Assembly: GCA_002293375.1 (NCBI GenBank) | Contig: DBDA01000030.1 | Location: forward strand, 1 to 62,967 | Length of the DNA stretch: 62,967 bases | Origin: Odoribacter sp. UBA944 | GTDB lineage: Bacteria; Bacteroidota; Bacteroidia; Bacteroidales; Marinifilaceae | Reading direction: 5' to 3' | Part shown: positions 23,418-31,409 of the stretch, in pieces | Position numbering within the stretch: position 1 is the stretch's first letter | Layout of the letters: the number at the start of each line of letters is the position of its first letter | The notes under the pieces: model-generated | Database searches by the model: none | What the model was told of the DNA's origin: nothing | What the model saw: the letters and a program-made list of their open reading frames with translations, nothing else | Program-made: the position numbers and the translations under genes

Positions 23418-25769
23418 TCAAAAAAGTAGCCCGATCCGGTACACCAAAAAGCTGATCACCCAGGCCAAAGCGGTAGTGTAAACGATCGTAAACAAAGCCC
23501 ATTTCCGGCCGGCCTCTTTCCGGATCGCTGCCACAACCGCCATGCAGGGGAAATAGATCAGCACAAAAAGCATAAACCCGTAAGCGACCAGAGGGGTAAA
23601 CTCCGATTGAATACTATTTACCAGCACAGCAGTATTCTCCTCCGTGTCCGGTACGTGGTACAGGATCCCCATCGAACTGACCACGATCTCCTTGGCCGCA
23701 AGGCCTGTTACAATGCTTACCCCCATTTTCCAGTCAAACCCCAGCGGGGCAATGACCGGCTCCACGGTTTTCCCGATGCGCCCGATGTACGAATGCTCCA
23801 GATGCTCCGGAGTGCCATACGCAAAACCGGAATTTTGCGGAAAATACCCCAACGCCCAGATGACCACCGAAGCCAACAAAATAATCGTCCCCATTTTCCG
23901 CAGGTACTGCACCCCTTTGTTCCACATGTGCACCACCGTATTCCGCAACGTAGGCATGCGGTAAGGAGGCAACTCCATTACAAACGGGGCGGAAGCCTTT
24001 TTAAAGAGTGTATTCTTGAGCAACAGAGCTGTTCCGATAGCTACGGCAACACCAACGGCGTAAATGGAAAGCAGGACCAATCCCCGGTGTGCGGCAAAAA
24101 AAGCGGAGACCAGCAGGATATACACAGGCAGGCGGGCACTGCACGACATAAAAGGCGTGATCATCATGGTCAGCAGGCGGTCTCTCCGGCTCTCCAGCGT
24201 GCGCGTCGCCATAATTGCCGGTACGTTGCAGCCGAACCCGATTAGCAACGGGATAAACGATTTTCCGTGCAAGCCGATCTTGTGCATCAATTTATCCATG
24301 ATAAAAGCGGCCCGGGCCATGTAACCGGTATCTTCCATCAGAGAGATAAAAAAGAAGAGGATCAGGATGTTGGGCAGAAAAACCAACACCCCGCCGACCC
24401 CGGCGATCACCCCGTCCACGAGCAGGGCATTCAGCGGGCCCGGCTCTATCACATCGCCAATCCATGCCCCCAAAGAGGAGATACCGCTTTCAATCCACTC
24501 CATCGGGAACTCGCCCAGATAAAAGGTCGCCTGAAACATCACCCACATAAAAAACAACAATACGGGGAAACCCAGCCACTGGTTGGTCAGCACCGTATCA
24601 ATGGCATTGGTCAGGTGGCGCTTTCGCTTCCCCTCCGTAAACGTTTCGTTCAGGGCCCCCCGGATAAAACCATATTTCGCGTTAGTGATGAGTGTTCGGA
24701 CATCCTCTTTGTACTCCCGGGTCAGCTCCTGGATGCATAGGTTGGTCGTTTCGTCGATTTCTGCGAAATTGGGCGCTTTCTCCAAAAGCTCCCGGATGAT
24801 CCCGTCCGTTTCCAGTGCCTTGATAGCCAAATAACGGGGAACGAATTTATCCGTCAGCATTTTATTGGCAGTGATCGGGGCCTTCACCCGATCGATAGCC
24901 TCTTCCAACGCCTCTCCGTAATGAATGTGAATGTGGCGGGTCATCTCGCTGCGATCCTCAAACACCTCGATCACCCGGTCCAGCACCCGGTCTATGCCGA
25001 CTCCGGAACGGGCCGTGGTCGGTACGATCGGAAAACCGAGCAACTCTCCCAAAAAACGGTAGTCCAGCACAGCCCCTTCCCGGGTCAGTTCGTCGTACAT
25101 GTTCAAGGCCATCACCATCCGGATGTTCATGTCGATCAGCTGGGTGGTGAGGAAGAGATTGCGCTCCAGGTTGGAAGCGTCCACCACGTTCAGCACCACG
25201 TCCGGATGCTCTTCGGAGATGTATTTCCGAACATAGACCTCTTCCGGGGTGTATTCGGTGATTGAATAGGTGCCCGGCAGGTCGATCAGGTTGATCGTAT
25301 AGTTTTTGTATTTGAATACGGCCTTTTTGGCGTCTATGGTTACTCCGCCGTAATTCCCCACTTTCTCCCGCATCCCGGTTGCCCGGTTGAAAAAAGAGGT
25401 CTTTCCGCTGTTGGGATTGCCGACCAAAGCGACATTGATCGTATGAGTGTGTGTCCGTATGATCTCCTTAAAGGAGTCGCCGGGCAGGGTACCGTTGTAC
25501 GGGACGGCATTCTCGGTCGTTCCCCTTCCCGTCACATCCATCACCTCGATCAGGTCGGCTTCGCTCCGGCGAAGCGAGAGGTGGCAGTCCATCAGTTTGT
25601 ATTCAATCGGGTCTTTCAACGGGGCGTTTTTCACCACCGTGACCTTCTCTCCCTTTACAAATCCCATCTCCACGATCCGGTTCCGGAAACTGCCGTGCCC
25701 GTGCACTTTCACGACAACGCTCTCATTTCCAGTGGGGATATCTGATAATTTCAGGAATTTTTGATCCAT
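23418..25769 (-). CDS. feoB: FeoA-FeoB fusion, ferrous iron transporter
   Basis: An inner-membrane GTPase-dependent Fe(II) importer. ATG 25769 is preferred to the in-frame ATG 25778 because the promoter places transcription start close to 25783. Numbered from 25778, residues 1-85 form a FeoA-type SH3 domain (LSDIP, VEMGFVKGEKV, DCHLSLRRSEADLIEV). The G domain follows with GNPNSGKTS (120-128), GNYGGVT (141-147, where most FeoB have a WPG sequence) and DLPGT (166-170). The membrane part holds the gate motifs GFGCNVPAIMATR and the second core near AKEIVVSSMGILY. Fusion of FeoA to FeoB is usual in Bacteroidota. A palindrome adjoins its promoter. Confidence 0.95.
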   Translation of the reverse strand: MDQKFLKLSDIPTGNESVVVKVHGHGSFRNRIVEMGFVKGEKVTVVKNAPLKDPIEYKLMDCHLSLRRSEADLIEVMDVTGRGTTENAVPYNGTLPGDSFKEIIRTHTHTINVALVGNPNSGKTSFFNRATGMREKVGNYGGVTIDAKKAVFKYKNYTINLIDLPGTYSITEYTPEEVYVRKYISEEHPDVVLNVVDASNLERNLFLTTQLIDMNIRMVMALNMYDELTREGAVLDYRFLGELLGFPIVPTTARSGVGIDRVLDRVIEVFEDRSEMTRHIHIHYGEALEEAIDRVKAPITANKMLTDKFVPRYLAIKALETDGIIRELLEKAPNFAEIDETTNLCIQELTREYKEDVRTLITNAKYGFIRGALNETFTEGKRKRHLTNAIDTVLTNQWLGFPVLLFFMWVMFQATFYLGEFPMEWIESGISSLGAWIGDVIEPGPLNALLVDGVIAGVGGVLVFLPNILILFFFISLMEDTGYMARAAFIMDKLMHKIGLHGKSFIPLLIGFGCNVPAIMATRTLESRRDRLLTMMITPFMSCSARLPVYILLVSAFFAAHRGLVLLSIYAVGVAVAIGTALLLKNTLFKKASAPFVMELPPYRMPTLRNTVVHMWNKGVQYLRKMGTIILLASVVIWALGYFPQNSGFAYGTPEHLEHSYIGRIGKTVEPVIAPLGFDWKMGVSIVTGLAAKEIVVSSMGILYHVPDTEENTAVLVNSIQSEFTPLVAYGFMLFVLIYFPCMAVVAAIRKEAGRKWALFTIVYTTALAWVISFLVYRIGLLF

Positions 25770-25786
25770 TGGTAACATTTACAAGG

Positions 25787-25817
25787 CAAAAATAGCGCCC
25801 TTTCCCTACAAACCCAA
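25787..25817 (-). promoter_or_regulatory. Promoter of feoAB
   Basis: On the minus strand TTG (25817-25815), a 20-nt spacer and TATTTTTG (25794-25787) match the Bacteroidales promoter. The -33 element abuts the palindrome at 25816-25835. Confidence 0.7.
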
Positions 25818-25835
25818 TCCCTATATATAGGGATT
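25816..25835. promoter_or_regulatory. Candidate iron-responsive operator (20-bp perfect palindrome)
   Basis: AATCCCTATATATAGGGATT is a perfect 20-bp palindrome overlapping the -33 element of the feoAB promoter. It has no T tail and sits between the hydG stop and the promoter, so an operator is more likely than a terminator. The regulator is unknown; a Fur- or DtxR-type protein is the natural candidate. Confidence 0.55.
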
Positions 25836-25850
25836 TTAAAGCCGGTCTCC

Positions 25851-27350
25851 CTACATATACAGATCGCGCTCGCCTGCCGCGATGCGCCGGTAGTAACTCA
25901 TAAAGGTGGGAAGCAGTTTTTTATCAGTAAAGAACGGTGTCTGTTCAATCTCTTGCAACTCCTGTTCGATGAGGCGTTCGCCGGCCAGCCGGGTTTCGGG
26001 GGAGGCGTAGTCGTTCAGGTACTCCCGGAAGGTCAGCACAGCGTTTAGTTTGCAGAATTTTCCTTCTACTCCTTTTTCCAACAGGCTCATAATCTTGTCC
26101 CCGGTCCTGCCGCAACGGTAGCCCGCCGTGCAGAACGAGGTAATATAGCCGTCGGAAGCAAGTTCCCGCACCACTTCGTCCAGGCTCCGCTGGTCGCCCA
26201 GCATAAACTGTACTTTGTCCGCGTTCTCCTCCTGCTTTTTCTTTCCGGCGTATGCCCCGATACCGATCTTGGTGGATGCATCCGTTTGGGTGCAGCCGTA
26301 GCCGATGATCTCCCTCCGCAGCCCGGACCGCTCCCGGGCGGTCACGATTAATCCGGTATACGGTACCGCTAACCTTAACACTGTCACCAACCGTTTGAAG
26401 GCGTCGTCCGCCACTAAGTAGGGGGAGTTTTCGCTGATGAAACTGCCGGGCGCCGGTTGCATGCGGGGAAAAGAGATGGTGTGCGGGCCGATCCCGAACT
26501 GCCGTTCCAGATCGTGGGCGTGGGAAACCAATCCCATCACCTCGAACTGCCAGTCGTACAGTCCGAAGAGGGCACCGATCGCCACATCGTCAATGCCGGC
26601 CTCCATGGCCCGGTGCATGGCGTAGAGCCGCCAACGATAATTTCCTTTGATGGTCCCGGCCGGATGTAACTTCGCATAGGTTTCCCGGTGGTAGGTTTCC
26701 TGAAAAACCTGATAGGTCCCGATGCCGGCCCTCCACAATTTTTTCAAATCGGCAATGCACATCGGCGCGGCGTTTACATTAACCCGCCGGATGTTGTTGA
26801 AACCGTTCCCGCCGGGGGTAGTCCGCTTGGCGGCGTAGAGGTGTCCCAGGGAGTCTGCCATGTAATCCGCATCGCTCCGCGGGTGTTCTCCGTAAACGGC
26901 TATCACCCGTTTGTGCCCTTCGTCGATCACTGCTTCCGCTTCCCGACGGATCTCCTCTGCCGACAGGATGTGCCGTTTTTCCGCTCTGTTTTCGCACCGG
27001 AAACCGCAATAGACACAACTGTTCACACACAGGTTGGAGCAGTAGATCGGTGCAAAAAAGACGATCCGGTTGTCGTACACCCGCTTCTTCACCTCCAGGG
27101 CTGTCTCTCTCATCTCCTCCAACAAAGTGGGATCTGTTACATTCAACAGAACCGCTGTCTCTTCTGTCGACAACAGCTGGATCTCCAACGATTTTTTCAG
27201 AATATCCCTGACCCGCCCGGGGGCGGGAACGCTCGCCGCCGTCAACTCCCCGACAATCTGTTCTTCGTTTATAAAATCCTTCCCGTTCACCAGAAACCTG
27301 TCAATCTCGTTCGGACGGATCACCTGTTTCACCCACGCTTGCACATCCAT
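25851..27350 (-). CDS. hydG: [FeFe]-hydrogenase maturase HydG (radical SAM)
   Basis: A 499-aa radical SAM enzyme of the HydG type, which cleaves tyrosine to yield CO and cyanide for the H-cluster of [FeFe] hydrogenase. The SAM cluster motif CVNSCVYC (Cys108, 112, 115) and the length beyond ThiH (about 375 aa) support HydG. The C-terminal auxiliary cluster of HydG usually uses CX2C plus a distal Cys; here the sequence is FCTAGYRCGRTG (Cys407 and Cys413, Gly at 410) with Cys433 downstream, so the middle ligand is shifted or lost. HydA, HydE and HydF are not in the window. It is followed by feoAB and could share iron-linked control. Confidence 0.87.
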   Translation of the reverse strand: MDVQAWVKQVIRPNEIDRFLVNGKDFINEEQIVGELTAASVPAPGRVRDILKKSLEIQLLSTEETAVLLNVTDPTLLEEMRETALEVKKRVYDNRIVFFAPIYCSNLCVNSCVYCGFRCENRAEKRHILSAEEIRREAEAVIDEGHKRVIAVYGEHPRSDADYMADSLGHLYAAKRTTPGGNGFNNIRRVNVNAAPMCIADLKKLWRAGIGTYQVFQETYHRETYAKLHPAGTIKGNYRWRLYAMHRAMEAGIDDVAIGALFGLYDWQFEVMGLVSHAHDLERQFGIGPHTISFPRMQPAPGSFISENSPYLVADDAFKRLVTVLRLAVPYTGLIVTARERSGLRREIIGYGCTQTDASTKIGIGAYAGKKKQEENADKVQFMLGDQRSLDEVVRELASDGYITSFCTAGYRCGRTGDKIMSLLEKGVEGKFCKLNAVLTFREYLNDYASPETRLAGERLIEQELQEIEQTPFFTDKKLLPTFMSYYRRIAAGERDLYM

Positions 27351-27377
27351 TGTAAATCCTCTTTTTGTGTAAAGAAA

Positions 27378-27398
27378 AAGCTGTCTCCCGGACAGCTT
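27378..27398 (-). terminator. Terminator of the PorP-like/SPOR gene
   Basis: AAGCTGTC/GACAGCTT stem (27378-27385 with 27391-27398), followed on the minus strand by TTTTCTTTAC. Confidence 0.75.
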
Positions 27399-27414
27399 CT
27401 TTTGTATTTGATAA

Positions 27415-29259
27415 TCAGTTTATTTTCAATGCCCAAGCATCGTAAAACTGGGAGTATTTGTCCCGGATCTCAAACACCTTTTCCCAAGCCTCCTCCCGGG
27501 TGTGGTAAGCAATAGCGCTTACCCGGTGCATCCCTTGTTCATTCTGCATGATGACGGAATCGCTAAATCCCATCCTGACCAACCGCTCCCGCAATCTGGT
27601 CGCCCCCTGTCTGTTTTGAAAACTGCCCAGAATGACGTGGTACGGTCTTAACACCTCTCCCGCCCCGATAACGGTCTCTTCCTGCTCGTTCGGCAGCAAC
27701 ATATCGGTTTCTCGGGTGGTCGGTTCAAAAAACTCTTCAATGGCTTTGATGGTTTCCGGTTCCGGAACCGTATCCGGGACTACCTCCTGCTTTTTAACGG
27801 GAACGACAATGGTTTCCAGTATTTCTTCCTCGTTCACGTTTTTTTTCTTCTTGTCTTTGTGCCCGAACAGCAGGTTCACTCCAAAGCGGGCACTGGTCGA
27901 TTTTGTAGCGGTATAGTTAGCGCCCAAGGCATTGTCCGTGGTGGCATAGAGCTGTACCGGCCCCAATTTGGCGGTAATCCCCACACCCAGGTTCACGTAG
28001 TTTCCCGGCATCACCGTATAGGCCACAGAAGCGCTTACATTCCGGAGCAGCCGGGCATTGGCCGAAGCGGTCAGAGAAGGATAGAACTTTTTGTTCATCA
28101 GCGTCATCTCCACCAAACCACCTACAGAAAACAGTTTATGCAGATCGTACGAAGTGCCCAGGTACATTTTGGAACGCAGCATGGTGGTGTAAGCTCCCGA
28201 CTCTTCTTTCAAACGGAAACGGTTTTTGAGGGTATCTACGAGGTCTTCAAAGGCATCTTCCAGCGGGGTGTAGTCCTCGTCGTTTTTGTTGCCACTGTTG
28301 GATGCATCGGCTCCCTGCCAGTTGAAGGTCGCATCCTGCGAGAAACGGTATCCGTCGCCTCCCCAACGGATGAATCCGAGATCCGTGAGGCTGGCGTAGA
28401 GTTTCAGACGTTCATTGAATTGGTACTCCGCACCCAGATCTAAGGCAAAACCGGGATTGTCCGTATTCAGGATCATGGAGGTAGAGAAATCGTCCGTATC
28501 CGTATCGATGTCATCCCAATCCAAATATCCGTTCTGAAGCGTATAGTTCAAGGTTACCGGGGCGGTCAACCGGATCTCCTGTTTGGAGTGTAGTCGCAAC
28601 GTCTGGCCAGTTCCGCCCTGAACGCTGCCGTCGATGTCGATTTTCGATTTGGTCAGCTGCGCATTGGCAACCCCCAACAGAAATTTAGCCCGCGCCCCGA
28701 ACGTCCATTTGTCGTTTACTTTTTTGGAAAGCCCGACGGCAAACTCTTCGTACGCCCGGGCTGTCAATCCGATGCCGCCCAATGAAAAGTTCTCCCCGAT
28801 GTAGGGAGCGTTCCCGTTTTTCAGGAAGGTGAAAAAGCCTTTGTCAATCCCGAAAAGCAACTCGTTTTTCTGTGTGGCGTCTACGGTCAGGTACCAATTG
28901 TTTTTCAGGCGCACCCCCACCGTTAACAGGGAGTTTTCGTTGGTCAGCCCGATCAGGTTATGCTTCCGCAGCTTTTGGTACATCCCCTCAAAGTCCAACA
29001 CCAGGGAGTCCGTACCGTCGTTTTTCTTTCGGATCACATCCTTCACGGAAAAGGAGGAGTTAAAATAGTTCACGGATATGCCGCTTAACGCCGGCAACCC
29101 TACCCATACGCCGTATTCCGGCTGGTAAGCCGGATTCAACCGTACCCGCTGGGGAAGGTTGGACAAATGGTACGAAACATTATTGCCATCCTGTCCGTTT
29201 GCCGTACCTGCCAGCAAAAAAACAGCAAACAACACACCTGCACAACACTTTATCTTCAT
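27415..29259 (-). CDS. PorP-like beta-barrel (DUF5723) with C-terminal SPOR domain
   Basis: A 614-aa outer-membrane protein with signal peptide MKIKCCAGVLFAVFLLAGTANG. Residues about 30-460 form a barrel of the PorP/DUF5723 type (LRLNPAYQPEY-like start as VRLNPAYQPEYGVWVGLPAL, repeated amphipathic strands). A linker rich in Lys, Glu and Pro (about 465-535) leads to a SPOR domain, YHVILGSFQNRQGATRLRERL to the C-terminus, which binds glycan strands of peptidoglycan lacking stem peptides. The fusion would tether an outer-membrane barrel to the cell wall, perhaps at division sites. It has its own promoter and terminator. The barrel's ligand is unknown. Confidence 0.8.
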   Translation of the reverse strand: MKIKCCAGVLFAVFLLAGTANGQDGNNVSYHLSNLPQRVRLNPAYQPEYGVWVGLPALSGISVNYFNSSFSVKDVIRKKNDGTDSLVLDFEGMYQKLRKHNLIGLTNENSLLTVGVRLKNNWYLTVDATQKNELLFGIDKGFFTFLKNGNAPYIGENFSLGGIGLTARAYEEFAVGLSKKVNDKWTFGARAKFLLGVANAQLTKSKIDIDGSVQGGTGQTLRLHSKQEIRLTAPVTLNYTLQNGYLDWDDIDTDTDDFSTSMILNTDNPGFALDLGAEYQFNERLKLYASLTDLGFIRWGGDGYRFSQDATFNWQGADASNSGNKNDEDYTPLEDAFEDLVDTLKNRFRLKEESGAYTTMLRSKMYLGTSYDLHKLFSVGGLVEMTLMNKKFYPSLTASANARLLRNVSASVAYTVMPGNYVNLGVGITAKLGPVQLYATTDNALGANYTATKSTSARFGVNLLFGHKDKKKKNVNEEEILETIVVPVKKQEVVPDTVPEPETIKAIEEFFEPTTRETDMLLPNEQEETVIGAGEVLRPYHVILGSFQNRQGATRLRERLVRMGFSDSVIMQNEQGMHRVSAIAYHTREEAWEKVFEIRDKYSQFYDAWALKIN

Positions 29260-29287
29260 AAGTAATAAGAATTTACGATTGAAAAAG

Positions 29288-29318
29288 CAAATTTATGTGA
29301 ATAATTCAATAAAAACAA
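29288..29318 (-). promoter_or_regulatory. Promoter of the PorP-like/SPOR gene
   Basis: Minus strand TTG (29318-29316), a 20-nt spacer and TAAATTTG (29295-29288), about 29 nt before ATG 29259. Confidence 0.65.
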
Positions 29319-29334
29319 CATACAACGGAAAAAA

Positions 29335-29655
29335 TTACAAATTAAAGCCCAATTCCAAACGGGCCGCTTCGCTCATTCTGTCGGGGCTCCAGGCCGGATC
29401 GAACACCAGATCCACTGTTACGCTTTCGATCCCCTCGATCTCCCTGACCGTATCGTGTACCTGCTGCACGATCTCGTCCGCGATTGGGCATCCCGGTGCT
29501 GTCAGCGTCATCCGGATCAGCACCTCGGAAGGTTTGGGAAATTCGATATCGTAGATCAATCCCAACTCCCAAATGTCGACCGGAATTTCCGGGTCATACA
29601 CCGTACGCAGTTTTTCAATGACCAATTGTTTCAGTATGTTCTCTTTTTCCGGCAT
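29335..29655 (-). CDS. SufT-like DUF59/MIP18 metal-sulfur cluster assembly protein
   Basis: A 106-aa cytosolic protein of the DUF59 family. The order is typical: VYDPEIPVDIWELGLIYDI, then TLTAPGCPIADEIV with the conserved reactive Cys, and VDLVFDPAWSPDRM. SufT-type proteins help deliver iron-sulfur clusters to apoproteins. It is the last gene of the suf operon, 15 nt after sufE, which supports this role. No other family fits. Confidence 0.92.
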   Translation of the reverse strand: MPEKENILKQLVIEKLRTVYDPEIPVDIWELGLIYDIEFPKPSEVLIRMTLTAPGCPIADEIVQQVHDTVREIEGIESVTVDLVFDPAWSPDRMSEAARLELGFNL

Positions 29656-29670
29656 TTTCGAGGCGTTTAA

Positions 29671-30090
29671 TTACGATCCGGCAGCAAAGGCAATCGCATA
29701 GAGTTTGATCTGCTTCACCATCGAAAGCAAACCGTTGGAGCGGGTGGGGGAGAGGTGTTGGGAGAGTCCGATCTCGTCGATAAATTTCAAGTCGGCAGCG
29801 GCGATATCGGGTGGTTTTTCACCGGAAAACACCCGGATCAGCAAAGCGGCGATCCCTTTGGTGATGATGGCGTCGCTGTCCGCCGAAAACCAGAGGCGCC
29901 CCTCTTTCAATTCTGCATGGAACCATACTCTTGACTGGCACCCTTTGATCAGGTTTTCGTCTGTTTTATACTGCTCTTCCAACGGAGGCAGAGCTGTTCC
30001 CAGCTCTATCAGGTAGGCGTATTTGTCCATCCAGTCGTCAAAAACCGCGAACTCTTCTATGATCTCCCGTTCTTTTTCCTGTATCGTCAT
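29671..30090 (-). CDS. sufE: SufE sulfur acceptor protein
   Basis: A 139-aa protein starting at ATG 30090 (MTIQEKEREIIEEF). It accepts persulfide sulfur from SufS on Cys51 in LIKGCQSRVW and passes it to the SufBCD scaffold. WFSADSDAIITKGIAALLI and the terminal helices match the family, and the length is usual. A longer open frame reaching 30312 lacks any SufE similarity and overlaps sufS, so I reject it. A 77-nt gap separates it from sufS. Confidence 0.94.
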   Translation of the reverse strand: MTIQEKEREIIEEFAVFDDWMDKYAYLIELGTALPPLEEQYKTDENLIKGCQSRVWFHAELKEGRLWFSADSDAIITKGIAALLIRVFSGEKPPDIAAADLKFIDEIGLSQHLSPTRSNGLLSMVKQIKLYAIAFAAGS

Positions 30091-30167
30091 GTATCGTATA
30101 CCTACTATTCTCCGGCGTGCAAAGGTACGACGGAATTTCAATATATGCTCTATTTTGCAGCTATTTT

Positions 30168-31409
30168 TCAGGCCTTTCCGCCTTCGAACAACGCTCCGGT
30201 TTTCCGGATGGCTTCGCAAAAGATGTCGATCTCTTCGCGGGTGTTGTACATGGCGAACGAGGCGCGGGCCATGCCGTGTACTCCGTAATGCTGCATGATC
30301 GGCTCCGCACACAGTTGTCCCGTCCGGATCGCAATTCCCATCCGGTCCAGCAGCGTTCCCAGGTCCAGCGGATGGATCGTTCCTACCTGAAAAGAGATCA
30401 GGGCGCTCTTTTCGGGGGCCGTCCCGAAGATCCGGAAATCGGGTATCTCCAGCAAGCGGCCGGTGGCGTATTTCAGCAATTCCCCTTCGTACGCTCCGAT
30501 GGCTTTCAAACCGATCCCGCCGACATATTTCAACGCCTCTCCCAAGCCGATAATCCCAATAAAATCGGGCGTTCCCGCCTCAAATTTAAAGGGCAGATCG
30601 TTGTAGGTGGTCTTTTCAAAACGCACTTCCCGGATCATCTCCCCGCCTCCCTGCCAGGGCGGTATCTCTTCCAGCAACGCCTCTTTTCCGTACAGCACCC
30701 CGACGCCGGTCGGGCCGTAGATCTTGTGCCCGGAGAACGCCAGAAAGTCGCAGTCCAAGGCCTGCACATCGATCTCCGTGTGGGCGATGGATTGCGCCGC
30801 GTCCACCAATACTTTGGCGCCGGCGGCGTGCGCTTTTTCGATGATCTCTCTGACCGGGTTCACCGTTCCGAGCACATTGGAGGCGTGCACCACGCCGACC
30901 AGCTTCACCCGGTTGGTGAGCAACCGGTCTAACGCCTCCAGGTTCAATACCCCTTCGTCCGTAAACGGCAACACTTTCAGAACAGCTCCTTTCCGTTCGC
31001 ATAGCATCTGCCACGGAACAATGTCGGCGTGGTGCTCCATTTCCGTGACCAGGATCTCGTCCCCTTTCCCGATAAACCGTTCCCCGAAAGAGTAAGCCAC
31101 TAAATTGATGCTTTCCGTGGTGCCCCGCGTAAAGATGATCTCTTTTTCGGAAGCCGCCCCGATAAAGTCCCGTACCGTTCTCCGAGCCTCCTCGTTGCCG
31201 TCCGTGCAGACGTTGCTGAGGTAGTGTACGCCCCGGTGGACATTGGCGTTCCAATTCAGGTAGTAGTCGTCCATCTTGGCAATGACCCGGGCGGGGCGTT
31301 GCGAAGTGGCCCCATTGTCAAAGTATACCAACGGTTTGCCGTAGATCTCCCGTTTCAGGATGGGGAAATCGGCCCGGATCTTTTCAACATCAAACATGAC
31401 GGTACGCAT
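30168..31409 (-). CDS. sufS: SufS group II cysteine desulfurase
   Basis: A 413-aa PLP enzyme that removes sulfur from L-cysteine and loads it on SufE. ATG 31409 overlaps the sufD stop by one nt; MFDVEKIRADFPIL at residue 5 is an alternative start that resembles other SufS N-termini. The PLP lysine is Lys229 in AFSGHKIYGPTG, and the catalytic Cys is Cys367 in RTGQLCAEP, as in group II enzymes. Pyridoxal-binding GTTESINLVA is present. It is translated in tight coupling with sufD. Confidence 0.95.
   Translation of the reverse strand: MRTVMFDVEKIRADFPILKREIYGKPLVYFDNGATSQRPARVIAKMDDYYLNWNANVHRGVHYLSNVCTDGNEEARRTVRDFIGAASEKEIIFTRGTTESINLVAYSFGERFIGKGDEILVTEMEHHADIVPWQMLCERKGAVLKVLPFTDEGVLNLEALDRLLTNRVKLVGVVHASNVLGTVNPVREIIEKAHAAGAKVLVDAAQSIAHTEIDVQALDCDFLAFSGHKIYGPTGVGVLYGKEALLEEIPPWQGGGEMIREVRFEKTTYNDLPFKFEAGTPDFIGIIGLGEALKYVGGIGLKAIGAYEGELLKYATGRLLEIPDFRIFGTAPEKSALISFQVGTIHPLDLGTLLDRMGIAIRTGQLCAEPIMQHYGVHGMARASFAMYNTREEIDIFCEAIRKTGALFEGGKA

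Noticed and set aside
25851..27350. ThiH (tyrosine lyase of thiamine synthesis) as an alternative to HydG
   Set aside because: The protein is about 120 residues longer than ThiH and has the C-terminal Cys-containing extension of HydG; no other thi gene is adjacent.
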